Part shown: positions 1 to 8,224 of the stretch, in pieces
Layout: each line of letters opens with the position of its first letter
How positions within the stretch are numbered: the stretch's first letter is position 1
Assembly (NCBI GenBank): GCA_009695275.1
Contig: SIBF01000007.1
Coordinates: 1-52,029 of the forward strand
Direction of reading: 5' to 3'
DNA length: 52,029 nt
Source: Pedosphaera sp.
Lineage (GTDB): Bacteria; Verrucomicrobiota; Verrucomicrobiia; Limisphaerales; F1-12-MAGs170
Translations under genes and position numbers: made by a program
The notes under the pieces: generated by a model
The model's input: the letters and a program-made list of their open reading frames with translations, nothing else
Database searches by the model: none
What the model was told of the DNA's origin: nothing

Positions 1-2
1 TT

Positions 3-128
3 CAGCAGCGATTAAAAATCGCCGGCGCTTGGTGGACGCTCTCCAATGCCGAAATCATGCTCCAACTCCGAACCACACGAGCCAACCATGATTGGGACCG
101 ATACTGGCTCGAATTGGCAAAAAACTGA
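3..128 (+). CDS. C-terminal end of an unidentified protein, possibly a transposase
   Basis: An open frame enters from the left edge and stops with TGA at 126-128, giving 41 residues. It reads RLKIAGAWWTLSNAEIMLQL and ends with NHDWDRYWLELAKN. The pattern of a Trp pair, then N-A-x-x-M-L-x-L-R, then a W-D-x-Y-W ending resembles, from memory, the C-termini of ISKra4-like transposases. That assignment is inference from a short tail. Codon use and the absence of internal stops support a real gene end. The next gene (ubiE) begins about 75 bases later on the same strand. The N-terminal part lies outside the window, so completeness cannot be judged. Confidence 0.4.
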   Translation, partial: QQRLKIAGAWWTLSNAEIMLQLRTTRANHDWDRYWLELAKN

Positions 129-203
129 CCGACAGAAAGAATCGCACCCAAAGAAAAGCTGCGCACTGGCACTCCATGGACGCCCATGTTACGTTCAGCC
201 GTC

Positions 204-923
204 ATGGCGAACAAATTCTACGTCCCGGGCCAGCAACGCGCCGACAAAGTCCACGACTTGTTCGCAGCCGTGGCCCCCCGCTATGATCTCATCAATGACC
301 TCCAGAGCTTCGGCCTTCACCGGGTTTGGAAACGCCGCCTGGTCCACATGGCCCGGGTACGCCCTGGAGACGCCGCCCTCGATCTCTGCTGCGGCACCGG
401 AGACATCGCTTTTGCCCTGGGCGCGCGGGGTGCCAATGTGGTCGGCCTCGACTTCAGCGCCGCGATGCTGGAGGGCGCGCAAAAAAGATCCGAAAGCAAT
501 GCCAGAGTCACTTTCCTTCGCGGGGATGCTCTTCAGCTTCCATTTCCGGACAACCAGTTCGATATCGTCACGATAGGCTACGGGCTCCGCAATCTGGCGA
601 ACTTCGAGACGGCACTGTCCGAGATGCTTCGAGTGCTCAAGCCGGGAGGAAGGCTTCTGATTCTGGACTTCGGCAAGCCTGATAACCGGTTGTGGCGGCA
701 GTGCTATTTCACTTACCTTCGTTGGATCGTGCCCGTCTTTGGACGCCTGTTCTGCGGCGACTCGGCCACACACGCTTACATCCTGGAATCGCTCAAGCAT
801 TACCCGGCTCAGAACGGGATTGCCGCACTCATGGCCGAGATGAATTGTGAAGAGGTGAAGATCCTGAATCTGCTCGGCGGGCTCATGAGCATCAACCACG
901 GCGTCAAAGGCACCGAGGCGTGA
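204..923 (+). CDS. ubiE: Demethylmenaquinone/2-polyprenyl-benzoquinol C-methyltransferase (UbiE/MenG)
   Basis: SAM-dependent methyltransferase that adds the ring C-methyl group in the last steps of menaquinone (or ubiquinone) synthesis. It acts in the cytoplasm at the membrane surface. The protein is about 239 residues, normal for the family. It shows the family start (YVPGQQRADKVHDLFAAVAP, then RYDLINDLQSFGLHRVWK), the SAM-binding loop DLCCGTGD near residue 60, and the signature GYGLRNLANFETALSEMLRV followed by LKPGGRLLILDFGKP. The ATG at 204 (MANKFYVPG) is preferred because homologues begin near there; an in-frame ATG at 186 would add six residues. Neither start has a clear Shine-Dalgarno sequence. 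Which quinone is made cannot be told from this gene alone. The following genes are on the other strand, so it is probably the end of a transcription unit. Confidence 0.93.
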   Translation: MANKFYVPGQQRADKVHDLFAAVAPRYDLINDLQSFGLHRVWKRRLVHMARVRPGDAALDLCCGTGDIAFALGARGANVVGLDFSAAMLEGAQKRSESNARVTFLRGDALQLPFPDNQFDIVTIGYGLRNLANFETALSEMLRVLKPGGRLLILDFGKPDNRLWRQCYFTYLRWIVPVFGRLFCGDSATHAYILESLKHYPAQNGIAALMAEMNCEEVKILNLLGGLMSINHGVKGTEA

Positions 924-955
924 ACCCGATAAAGTAGCCTCCGTGGCAACTCGAG

Positions 956-1486
956 CTACTGGGTCATATCTTCCATGAGCGACAAAGCGGTCGCTTCGCA
1001 GACTTCCCGCACATCGAAATAATGAACATTCGCGCAGTCTGCTTGTCCGGGAGTGATCCCTCCTTGCGTTCTCGAATGCGGCAGTTGTTTTTGTTCGTCG
1101 CTTTTTGCGCCTGTGTCACTTTCGCGCCGTCGCCAGTCGTGCGCGTAGTCTCCGAGTGCTCGGTGCGGACTGAAAGTTTCAACCCGGTGGAATAATCCCC
1201 CAGCTCACAATTCACAAAGATCAACATTCGAGGTGACACCGTTTTTGCAAACGCCTCTTTGAATTTCCCAATGACCATCTGCGCCTGTTCGAGCGTTACC
1301 AAAAACGAATGTCCTGGCGCGGGCCGTTGCTCGTAAACGTAGGCACCGGCCAGAGGTGGGGAGATGTTACTGGCGGCGGCAACGACCGGAGGAAGGGGCG
1401 GCAGGATCCTTCGCAACGCGTTTCCGGGCGGCTGCGGACAATGCCACTCCGGCAATCATCAAGTAGAGAACGCTTGGCGTTTTCAT
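956..1486 (-). pseudogene. Frameshifted relic of a secreted envelope protein, last gene of the lpoB operon
   Basis: Three collinear pieces read on the minus strand in two frames. From the ATG at 1486 comes a signal-peptide-like start, MKTPSVLYLMIAGVALSAAA. After a frame change near 1425 comes a good coding stretch, PPLAGAYVYEQRPAPGHSFL and then RMLIFVNCELGDYSTGLKL, running to about 1040. The first frame then resumes with HYFDVREVCEATALSLMEDM and stops at 956-958. Taken alone, the middle piece is a 163-codon ORF with an implausible start and tail. The terminal pieces read as a natural signal peptide and C-terminus, so I read this as one gene broken by two compensating shifts, probably with loss of internal sequence. 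I cannot name the family. It follows ycfL by about 40 bases, so it was probably a fifth member of the operon. Two sequencing errors are an alternative. Confidence 0.6.
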
Positions 1487-1523
1487 ATCAGGAAATTTCT
1501 TCAATCCATGGCGAAGGACATGC

Positions 1524-1934
1524 TTAACGAGCCTGTCGCACCCGGATCGTGTACTTGGCCGCTTGATTGTTCATCGAAGTAAATCTCGCGGTTTCCTGGC
1601 CGTTCTCGGTGAGGAAGAACGATTGAAACGGCGTGCTATCAACTACGAAGCCTTGGGCATCCTTGAACTCGCAATTGATCTGCACCTGAACCCGGCGGTT
1701 CTCGCGATTGCGGACATTCGCAGCCACCTCCAGCCGCCCGTCCGGCAGTCGCTTCTCCTGAATGCCGGAGGATGTGACGGAACGTTGGACGCCGGAATCG
1801 AGGAGGACGAAGTTCAACTGGTTTTCGTAATCGTACTTGGTGGCGTTCACCGGCGGCTTCGCGCCCGGCGATTGGCATCCAGCCAGGAAGAGACTCGCGG
1901 CAAGTGAGGCGATGAGCAGAAGGTTTTGTTTCAT
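1524..1934 (-). CDS. ycfL: YcfL-like (DUF1425) lipoprotein
   Basis: A 136-residue predicted lipoprotein. MKQNLLLIASLAASLFLAGC is a signal peptide ending in a LAGC lipobox. The mature part has the fold seen in YcfL/DUF1425 proteins: a beta-rich segment RRVQVQINCEFKDAQGFVVD followed by a hydrophobic turn and a C-terminal AAKYTIRVRQAR. The ATG overlaps the TGA of the upstream COG3014-like gene (ATGA at 1931-1934), which indicates translational coupling. In E. coli ycfL is the immediate neighbour of lpoB, and here an LpoB-like gene lies one gene upstream, which strengthens the call. The function is not established; a role at the outer membrane near peptidoglycan synthases is inference from the neighbourhood. 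Confidence 0.8.
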   Translation of the reverse strand: MKQNLLLIASLAASLFLAGCQSPGAKPPVNATKYDYENQLNFVLLDSGVQRSVTSSGIQEKRLPDGRLEVAANVRNRENRRVQVQINCEFKDAQGFVVDSTPFQSFFLTENGQETARFTSMNNQAAKYTIRVRQAR

Positions 1935-3109
1935 AATGGTTTTGAAGTTTGCGAGTGGTCGCTGACGAATACAACCGTGTCGCGCGGTTCGGGCGCGACG
2001 TTGAGAGTCACCGTTTTGGTGAGCCGGGGAATGATCATGCCCATGGAATCAAGGAATTCCACCGTCGCGAGATGCTGCCCTGCGGGCAAAACGGCTGCGG
2101 CAAAACTCAAATACTGCGGCAGCGTCTCCCAGCAACGCGTATCCGCTGCCGGAGTCGTAGCGGACGAAATGATCTTTCCCAGCAGGCCTGCCGCGACCAG
2201 TCCCAGCCCCACCTCGCGCGTGTTTCGATTCTGGGCAACCACGATGCCACTGACGAGCGCCGCAGTCCCCACGGCGTCAGTGGCGGACTTGAACACAGCC
2301 TTATTGGCAAGCACGTGATCCATCACGCGTCCTCCACGAGTGGTAGCCTGGAAGTTCAGGTCGTCGTAAGGGGCCAGCAAAATGATCTGCTCTCCGACCA
2401 TGAGACGTGCGGAATGCACAGCCGACGGAACCGTGCGAAATCGAAGTTCCTCGCCGTCGCCGCCTGTGGCGTATTTCGTCGGACCTTTTCCAAACTCGAC
2501 GAAGAAGAGAACATTGGCTTTGCTGTCGTAAGGCTGCAGCGCCCCTCCCTTGAAAGTCGATTGAGCACGTTTCAGCGCGTCGGAACCGTCGCCGGCGAGT
2601 TTCGTCGTCACCAAGCCATCAAGGTAGTCGAGCAGAACGAAGTCGCCTGCATACTGCTTGTTCTCGACATCGCCATCTTGAAACTGCGCGTTACGAAAAC
2701 AAGCCCTGGCGTTATCAGGCTCGCCGTCCATCCAGTAGAGAATTCCGCGATAGTAATTCGCCATCGCTCTCTCGTAAGGCTCTCCACGAAACGCCTTGCG
2801 AGACTCCTCCTGAAAGTAGCCCCGTGATTTCCTTGCTTCCTTGTCGCCCGAAGAAATCGAACCCACGGTGAGGAGTGCATCATCGAGCAGGGATTTTGCC
2901 TCAGTGGTTTCGCCGCGCCGCATTGCCGCCAGCGCCGTCCGGTATTGCCACCACACTTTGTCCCTGGCTGGGCCGCCGGCAATGGCCGTCTTGCCGTCTG
3001 TCACCGCATCTCCCGTCGGAGTCCACGCCGATTTGGCGGGTCTCGAACTGACGCAACCAGACAGCGCCAAACCGAGAGAACTGAGCAAAAATAAATGCCG
3101 GAATTTCAT
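1931..3109 (-). CDS. COG3014-like lipoprotein with helical repeat region
   Basis: A 392-residue predicted lipoprotein. The N-terminus MKFRHLFLLSSLGLALSGC is a signal peptide with lipobox LSGC. Residues 50-180 are helical and repeat-like, with segments such as EPYERAMANYYRGILYWMDG and NARACFRNAQFQDGD that resemble TPR units. The C-terminal half is beta-rich with a glycine/alanine stretch (TAALVSGIVVAQNRNTREVG). COG3014 proteins are commonly encoded next to YcfL and LpoB in Gammaproteobacteria, and the same trio occurs here. The gene lies 21 bases after the lpoB-like gene and overlaps ycfL by four bases. The biochemical role is unknown; an outer-membrane partner of the LpoB-like protein is inference. 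Confidence 0.8.
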   Translation of the reverse strand: MKFRHLFLLSSLGLALSGCVSSRPAKSAWTPTGDAVTDGKTAIAGGPARDKVWWQYRTALAAMRRGETTEAKSLLDDALLTVGSISSGDKEARKSRGYFQEESRKAFRGEPYERAMANYYRGILYWMDGEPDNARACFRNAQFQDGDVENKQYAGDFVLLDYLDGLVTTKLAGDGSDALKRAQSTFKGGALQPYDSKANVLFFVEFGKGPTKYATGGDGEELRFRTVPSAVHSARLMVGEQIILLAPYDDLNFQATTRGGRVMDHVLANKAVFKSATDAVGTAALVSGIVVAQNRNTREVGLGLVAAGLLGKIISSATTPAADTRCWETLPQYLSFAAAVLPAGQHLATVEFLDSMGMIIPRLTKTVTLNVAPEPRDTVVFVSDHSQTSKPL

Positions 3110-3130
3110 CGAAGCGCGCCTTCCCTTGCT

Positions 3131-3766
3131 CTAGCGGTAAGCCGCGTCTTCCAATCCCTGCTTTTTGATCTCAGCCTGATCTTCCCAAATAATGTCGCTT
3201 GTTCGAGCATCCACCAACTGGAATGTGTAAAGAACGTAATCGCTGGTGCCCTTCGATGTTCTTGTGGACAAGCCCTGAAGTTTGCCCGTGAGGAAGAAAT
3301 CTGCCCCCTTAAGCTCAACCACCTGCGGATCGCTGCTGCTGGTCACCTGACCGGATCGCTTCAAATCGCGCTCTCGCTCCAGAGCAGCCATCTGATCGCG
3401 CGCGAGGAACCGGACTTTACCCGCCGCCTTCGTGTTGAGTTCCGCGCGAATCTTTGTGAGGAAAATTCCCTTGTTGATCGGGAACCGCGTCTCGTTCTGG
3501 ACCGGCTGCAGTACGATCCGAGGAATTCCCTGCGCACCGGCTATTTCCGGCGTCTTCAAGATGCTTCGAGCCATCTTGTCAGCCACCGTTACAAGATCCT
3601 GTGATTCGACGCCAGTTCCGGCAACGAATCCGCGCTCGTCACCTTTCATCTCGGTGACCGGCACGCCCGACGGATTTTGAACGCCGGTCGAAGCGCAACC
3701 CGCAAGCAATGCGGCAACGACGGATGAACTGATCAATTTCATTTTGTTGGAAAGAATTGTTTTCAT
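3131..3766 (-). CDS. lpoB: LpoB-like penicillin-binding protein activator lipoprotein
   Basis: A 211-residue predicted outer-membrane lipoprotein of the LpoB/CsgG-like fold. LpoB of E. coli reaches through the periplasm to stimulate the peptidoglycan synthase PBP1B. The signal peptide ends at the lipobox LLAGC. The core contains VTVADKMARSILKTPEIAG, the strand PRIVLQPVQNETRFPINKG, the motif VRFLARDQMAALERERDLKR, and the terminal strand pair LYTFQLVDARTSDIIWEDQA. The start could be 3766 or the internal Met at 3742 (MKLISSSVVAALLAGC); the latter gives a more usual signal-peptide length. It is the second gene of a minus-strand operon after the glycine-zipper gene (45-base gap). No matching synthase gene is in the window, so the partner is not known. 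Confidence 0.85.
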   Translation of the reverse strand: MKTILSNKMKLISSSVVAALLAGCASTGVQNPSGVPVTEMKGDERGFVAGTGVESQDLVTVADKMARSILKTPEIAGAQGIPRIVLQPVQNETRFPINKGIFLTKIRAELNTKAAGKVRFLARDQMAALERERDLKRSGQVTSSSDPQVVELKGADFFLTGKLQGLSTRTSKGTSDYVLYTFQLVDARTSDIIWEDQAEIKKQGLEDAAYR

Positions 3767-3811
3767 AAAATTCAGGTGCGGACTTCTAGCGACTCCATCG
3801 CAGGAGTCAAT

Positions 3812-4447
3812 TCATCGGCCGAAGAGGGCGTTTGCCGCGGACATGCGTGATGGTAAACCGGGCTGAACTGCATTTGGCTTGGTGCCTGATTCAGGTGCAG
3901 GAGTCTCAGCTGCGGGAACTGTCTGCGCCGTCGCCATAGTTTGTTTGATTGCTGGCACATAAACCATGGGCTCAATAGTTCCTGGAACCCGCTGCATCAT
4001 TGTCCCTCGGCGAGCCGCATCATCTGCAATGGCACCAAGCGCAAATCCACCAGCCGCGCCAATCGCCAGGCCTTCCGCGGTCCTCCGACCACTATTGTGT
4101 CCGATGATTCCACGGGCAATCCCTCCCAAAATCGCTCCGTTCAACGTCTGGCCAGGCTGCTCGACATACAGCGGGTAATCGGTGCCGGAATAGTAGCCCG
4201 GAGAATAACCCGCGCCCGGGGATCCTTCAAGAGCACTGATGGCAATGGCACCCAGCAATAAACCGGATCCGGCCCCAATCCCAATACCTTCAGCCGTCCG
4301 ACGACCGCTGTTGTGCCCGATCGCACAGCCGATCAAGCCTCCGATGACGGCGCCGCTCAAAGCATCCGGAGGGAAAATCTGCGCTTTAGCGGGCCGCACA
4401 ACAACCAGAGTTAGTAACACCAGAAAACCTTGTCTAATAATTCTCAA
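3812..4447 (-). CDS. Secreted glycine-zipper protein with two internal repeats
   Basis: A 211-residue protein beginning with a signal peptide (LVLLTLVVVRPAKA before QIF). It carries two near-identical units: AIGHNSGRRTAEGIGIGAGS around residues 42-61, and IIGHNSGRRTAEGLAIGAAG around residues 113-132. Each is preceded by a Gly-rich hydrophobic stretch (GAVIGGLIG, GAILGGIARG) and followed by another (LLLGAIAISAL, FALGAIADDA). This is the glycine-zipper pattern of membrane-inserting outer-membrane proteins. The tail is Pro/Ala-rich. The start is TTG at 4447, as no ATG gives the full signal peptide. It opens the lpoB-COG3014-ycfL operon, so an envelope role is likely. Its first codons overlap the end of a small upstream ORF (stop at 4434-4436). 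Confidence 0.75.
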   Translation of the reverse strand: MRIIRQGFLVLLTLVVVRPAKAQIFPPDALSGAVIGGLIGCAIGHNSGRRTAEGIGIGAGSGLLLGAIAISALEGSPGAGYSPGYYSGTDYPLYVEQPGQTLNGAILGGIARGIIGHNSGRRTAEGLAIGAAGGFALGAIADDAARRGTMMQRVPGTIEPMVYVPAIKQTMATAQTVPAAETPAPESGTKPNAVQPGLPSRMSAANALFGR

Positions 4448-4619
4448 TCGTCGGTTTGGACGGCCAGACTTGACGCATATTCAGCAGCACGTTTGCACTG
4501 ACGACCACCATGGGGGAACTTTCACTGCCTCGTGTCCGCATCTGGTACTGCTGACTTTTCATCGCGAACCAGTTCGGCAGTTCCTGTAGGCGTCCGATGC
4601 GCACGGAGACCGACACCAA
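4434..4619 (-). CDS. Possible small ORF or gene remnant upstream of the glycine-zipper gene
   Basis: An open frame of about 61 codons from a GTG at 4619. The frame stays open back to a TGA near 4697 with no ATG. It contains SVRIGRLQELPNWFAMKSQQ and VVVSANVLLNMRQVWPSKP, and its stop overlaps the TTG start of the glycine-zipper gene by 14 bases. Such an overlap often marks translational coupling, and the residue composition looks protein-like. The missing ATG and short length suggest the 3' end of a decayed gene. I do not recognise the family. It lies head to head with kdsA (start 4662). Confidence 0.28.
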   Translation of the reverse strand: MVSVSVRIGRLQELPNWFAMKSQQYQMRTRGSESSPMVVVSANVLLNMRQVWPSKPTIENY

Positions 4620-4661
4620 GCCCTGATTGCCACAGCCTTCGCCCGCTGCTAGAACCCTCCT

Positions 4662-5486
4662 GTGCCGCGTGCAACCGACAAACTTTGGACATCACTTTCG
4701 AAAGCCAGGACCTTCTTCCTCATCGCCGGACCGTGCGTCATTGAGAGCGAAAAGCTCTGCCTGCAAATTGGCAGCTCGCTGCAGAAGGTGTGCTCGAAGT
4801 TGAAGATCCCTTACGTCTTCAAAGCAAGCTTCGACAAAGCGAATCGTTCGTCGGGAAAATCGTTTCGTGGCCCGGGCATCGATCAAGGATTGAAAATCCT
4901 GGCCCGCATCCGCGAGAAACTCGGAGTCCCGGTGCTGACTGACATCCACACCGAGACCGAGGCATATCTCGCAGGCGAAGTCGTGGACATCCTGCAAATA
5001 CCCGCCTTCCTCTGCCGTCAGACCGACCTCATCGAAGCCGCCATTTGCACCGGCAAGATCGTGAACATCAAGAAGGGGCAATTCCTCGCGCCACAGGACA
5101 TGAGGAACGTGGTGACCAAAGCGCGTGAATTCGGTGGCACACGTCTGCTTCTGACCGAGCGCGGTTCCAGTTTCGGCTACAACAATCTGGTAGCGGACAT
5201 GCGCTCGATTCCGATCATGCGCCAGCTCGGATGCCCGGTCATCTTCGACGCGACGCACTCGGTCCAGCTTCCGGGCGGACAAGGCGACCGCTCCGGTGGA
5301 CAGCGGGAATTCGCGCCGGTGCTGGCAAGCGCTGCCATTGCCGCCGGCACCAATGGTGTGTTCATCGAGACTCACCCCAACCCCGACAAAGCCATGAGCG
5401 ATGGTCCAAACATGATCCCCCTCCGTGAGATGCCAGAGCTGCTCGCGAAACTGAAACGTATTCACGAGGCTGTAATCCGCCGTTAA
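4662..5486 (+). CDS. kdsA: 3-deoxy-D-manno-octulosonate 8-phosphate synthase (KdsA)
   Basis: Condenses phosphoenolpyruvate and D-arabinose 5-phosphate to Kdo 8-phosphate, the committed step of Kdo synthesis for LPS inner core. It is a cytoplasmic TIM-barrel enzyme. At 274 residues it is family length. Motifs in order are [86 protein letters not shown] and [16 protein letters not shown]. The Cys in AGPC near residue 25, where E. coli KdsA has Asn (GGMN), places it in the metal-dependent class. The start is GTG at 4662, as no ATG precedes the first motif. kdsC follows after about 40 bases; no kdsD is seen between them. Confidence 0.96.
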   Translation: MPRATDKLWTSLSKARTFFLIAGPCVIESEKLCLQIGSSLQKVCSKLKIPYVFKASFDKANRSSGKSFRGPGIDQGLKILARIREKLGVPVLTDIHTETEAYLAGEVVDILQIPAFLCRQTDLIEAAICTGKIVNIKKGQFLAPQDMRNVVTKAREFGGTRLLLTERGSSFGYNNLVADMRSIPIMRQLGCPVIFDATHSVQLPGGQGDRSGGQREFAPVLASAAIAAGTNGVFIETHPNPDKAMSDGPNMIPLREMPELLAKLKRIHEAVIRR

Positions 5487-5528
5487 CCACTCGACAGATC
5501 ATCCGGGCGGAATGACTCTTTGAACCTG

Positions 5529-6089
5529 ATGACCAATCCAGCCTCACCCCTGGTGCCACCACTCGCGAACAGCGCGCTGGCGCTTCGGTTCAGCCGCGTG
5601 CGGCTCTTTCTGTGCGATGTGGACGGCATCCTCACCGATGCCTCCGTGTTCATGGGAGGCGGCATGGAATTCAAACGCTTCAACATTCGCGATGGCCTCG
5701 GCTTGCGGTTGCTTCAGAAGAGCGGAGTCAAAGTCGGCTGGATTTCCGCCAGGCCATCGGACGCCACCAAACAGCGCGCTGATGATTTGAAAATAGATTT
5801 TCTCTCCCAGTCAAGCGCCCCAAAGGTTCAGGCAACATCCGAACTTCTCGAAAAGGCCGGCTGCCAATGGGAGGAAGTCTGCTTCATGGGCGACGATGTC
5901 GTGGATCTCGGACTCCTGCGGCGTGTCGGCCTCGCCGTTGCCGTTGCGGACGGCATCCATGAGACGAAAGCCTCCGCGCACTATATCACTCATGCACCCG
6001 GCGGGCATGGAGCCGTCCGTGAAGTGGTGGAACTTATCCTGAAGGCGCAGGGTAAATGGGATCAGTTGATCGCAGAATTCTCGGCTTGA
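5529..6089 (+). CDS. kdsC: 3-deoxy-D-manno-octulosonate 8-phosphate phosphatase (KdsC), HAD family
   Basis: Removes phosphate from Kdo 8-phosphate to give Kdo. It is a small cap-less HAD phosphatase that works as a tetramer. HAD motif I is FLCDVDGILTDASV, with the nucleophile and general-acid aspartates in DVDG. Motif II is the Ser of WISARPSDAT, motif III the Lys of SSAPKVQ, and motif IV MGDDVVDLGLL. The length of about 186 residues fits the family. I chose ATG 5529 (MTNPASPLVPP); a TTG at 5520 is possible. It sits between kdsA and the LptA-like gene (four-base gap downstream), so the block is probably one transcript. Confidence 0.93.
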   Translation: MTNPASPLVPPLANSALALRFSRVRLFLCDVDGILTDASVFMGGGMEFKRFNIRDGLGLRLLQKSGVKVGWISARPSDATKQRADDLKIDFLSQSSAPKVQATSELLEKAGCQWEEVCFMGDDVVDLGLLRRVGLAVAVADGIHETKASAHYITHAPGGHGAVREVVELILKAQGKWDQLIAEFSA

Positions 6090-6093
6090 TGAC

Positions 6094-8061
6094 ATGAAGC
6101 TTAATTCCCCTGTCCTGCTGCTCGCGGCGCTCATTCTCGGATTTCCGTTGATGTCCACCAACGCAAGAGCGGCGGATACCATCGCGCCGCGCCGCGCCGC
6201 CATGAAGAACTGGAGCGCCAGCCCGACGGACCAGCAAGGTCGGATCTCTTACATCCGCGGCTCCGAGGCGCGCCTGCTTCCGAACAGCCAGGTGGATGTG
6301 ACAGGCATGACCATCCAAACCGATCCAGCCAGTCCAAAGAATGTCGTCATCAAAGCTGCTCGCTGCATTTACGACACCCGCAGGGAAATTGCCTGGGGCG
6401 ATGGAGAACTGACCTTGAACACTTCAGACAATCAGATCGCCGTGAAAGGGAGGGGTTTTCTTTGGCTGAAGAATGAATCGCGCCTGATGATCTCGAACGC
6501 GGTTGAAACAATTGTCCAGAGGAGGCCCACCGCGAATTCAAAGACACCCGCCTCAAGCGATCCCAACTTGGCCAACGCGATCAAGATCACCGCCGGCAAC
6601 CTCGAATACCAAGAAGCGGACAAGGCAACGTTTCGTGACAATGTGCTCGCCACCGAAACCGATGGCTCCGTGCGTTGCGACACACTGACGATTAAGTTGG
6701 GGGGCCAGGGAGCCGAGCGCCTCCGCCAGATCGACGCCGAAGGTCATGTCGAGATCACCCAGGACAAGTCCCGCGCGTCCGGACGCAAGGCCACTTACGC
6801 CGTCGATGGCGAGAAGGGAGTTCTGCAACTCACGGGTGATGCGGTCTGGAAGGATGGTGTCCGCGATGTGACGGCGGACTTGCTCGTCCTTGATCGAATC
6901 CACGACATGGTTCGAGCCGAAGGACACGCCCGGATCAAACTCCCTCGCCGTGGCCTGGCGTCGGCTGGCCTGCTGACTGCGGCGGCAGCGCCGCCCGCTG
7001 CGGTCTCCGGCAACGACCTCGTTGAAGTCAGCTCCGATCTCATCACCATGCAGCTTGCTGCGAGCGGCGCTCAAGTGCAGCGGATCGAAGCACGAAAGAA
7101 CGTTGTGATTTCAGATGCGACGGATGGCTCGCGCGCGACTGGAGACCTCGCGGTTTATGACGAGCTTGCGGGAACACTCGAACTTTCGGGACGCCCTGCC
7201 TGGGAAAGTGGCGGACGGATCATCCGTGGTGACACGCTGACGATCGACAGGACAAATCGAGTGTTTCGATCGATCGGAAACAGTTTCGTACGCCTGCCCA
7301 TGGCGACGCTTGGACGCACTTCGATGCTGCAACTCGACGCGGCCGCGCAGAAGACCACTGCCGGTGCCACCAATCAGTTCGTCGAACTGACTTCCGACGT
7401 CTTCGAGTACCACACGAACCGGCTGGAATTCCGCGGCCTGGTGCTCGCCCGACTCCTTGAAGCTGAAACGCGCAAGGCGGAAATGGACTGTGGCACTCTC
7501 ATCCTGCGCATGGGACAACGGCTCGAAAGTTTGGAAGCCTCCGGCAACGTGACCGTAAGGCAGATTCCCCCGCCCGGCATATCTGCGGATCAATTCCTCA
7601 AACAAATCACATCTAAGACACTTTATGCTAAAATGCGCGCCGACGGACGACTCGAGTCCCTCGTTGCGGACGGAAGAGTGCGCGCTCTTCAGATCACGCC
7701 CGGCCGGAACGGCGCGAAGCCGCTCTCCACGAAACTACAGAGCGACACAATCACCGCTCAACTCGACCCGGCGACAAACCGCATCGGCCGGATCGTTGCC
7801 GAACACAATGTCATCATTGAGCAAGACGCACGCTCCGCTCGGGGAGCACGAGCCGCTTACGATGGAGGAACCCAGGTTCTCGAACTTACTGGCAACCCGA
7901 GCGCCACGGCTGCCGAAGGCCGGATCACTGAAGCCGACGCTCTCATCTGGGATGCAGGCAGGCAACAGCTGCGCATCAAAGGGAAATTCAAATCCGAATG
8001 GGATCGAACGGCGATCCGAGCTCAGGCAGGTCCCGGCTCGAAGTCGGCGAAGGCACCATGA
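6094..8061 (+). CDS. Long LptA/OstA-like periplasmic LPS-transport protein
   Basis: A 655-residue exported protein, far longer than E. coli LptA (about 185). The signal peptide is ALILGFPLMSTNARA before ADT. The rest is made of repeated beta-strand modules of the OstA/LptA type, each with a pattern like a-x-x-x-Y-D-x-x-x-x-x-L-x-G: KAARCIYDTRREIAWGDGE, SGRKATYAVDGEKGVLQLTG, ATGDLAVYDELAGTLELSGR and ARGARAAYDGGTQVLELTGN. At least four modules are visible by eye. LptA forms the periplasmic bridge that carries LPS from the LptBFG complex to LptDE. The position directly before lptB and after kdsC supports this. No separate LptC is nearby, so this protein may combine LptC and LptA roles; that is inference. 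Confidence 0.82.
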   Translation: MKLNSPVLLLAALILGFPLMSTNARAADTIAPRRAAMKNWSASPTDQQGRISYIRGSEARLLPNSQVDVTGMTIQTDPASPKNVVIKAARCIYDTRREIAWGDGELTLNTSDNQIAVKGRGFLWLKNESRLMISNAVETIVQRRPTANSKTPASSDPNLANAIKITAGNLEYQEADKATFRDNVLATETDGSVRCDTLTIKLGGQGAERLRQIDAEGHVEITQDKSRASGRKATYAVDGEKGVLQLTGDAVWKDGVRDVTADLLVLDRIHDMVRAEGHARIKLPRRGLASAGLLTAAAAPPAAVSGNDLVEVSSDLITMQLAASGAQVQRIEARKNVVISDATDGSRATGDLAVYDELAGTLELSGRPAWESGGRIIRGDTLTIDRTNRVFRSIGNSFVRLPMATLGRTSMLQLDAAAQKTTAGATNQFVELTSDVFEYHTNRLEFRGLVLARLLEAETRKAEMDCGTLILRMGQRLESLEASGNVTVRQIPPPGISADQFLKQITSKTLYAKMRADGRLESLVADGRVRALQITPGRNGAKPLSTKLQSDTITAQLDPATNRIGRIVAEHNVIIEQDARSARGARAAYDGGTQVLELTGNPSATAAEGRITEADALIWDAGRQQLRIKGKFKSEWDRTAIRAQAGPGSKSAKAP

Positions 8062-8160
8062 CTTCGCAACATCACATGCCATGCGTTCACCGGAGCGCAG
8101 GTTTTACGCCGCTTCAGCGCCAGGATCGAATTAAGCCACGCGGCAGGTTTGGTTATCGAA

Positions 8161-8176
8161 GCGGCCTGAAGGCCGC
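8161..8176. repeat. Short hairpin between the LptA-like gene and lptB
   Basis: A perfect 7-bp stem (GCGGCCT, loop GA, AGGCCGC) followed by GCTCCTGG lies in the 163-base gap between the two lpt genes. There is no T-run, so it is not a convincing intrinsic terminator. It may be a short interspersed palindrome, or a structure lowering lptB expression relative to upstream genes. Confidence 0.35.
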
Positions 8177-8224
8177 GCTCCTGGCTCCGGCACGACAATA
8201 CTGCTTCCATACTCTCTACACTCA

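Noticed and set aside
195-899. Long minus-strand open frame opposite ubiE
   Set aside because: It lies fully within ubiE, which has clear family motifs; the opposite frame stays open because of the GC-rich third positions.
4692-5465. Minus-strand open frame opposite kdsA
   Set aside because: kdsA is unmistakable and the opposite frame resembles no protein family.
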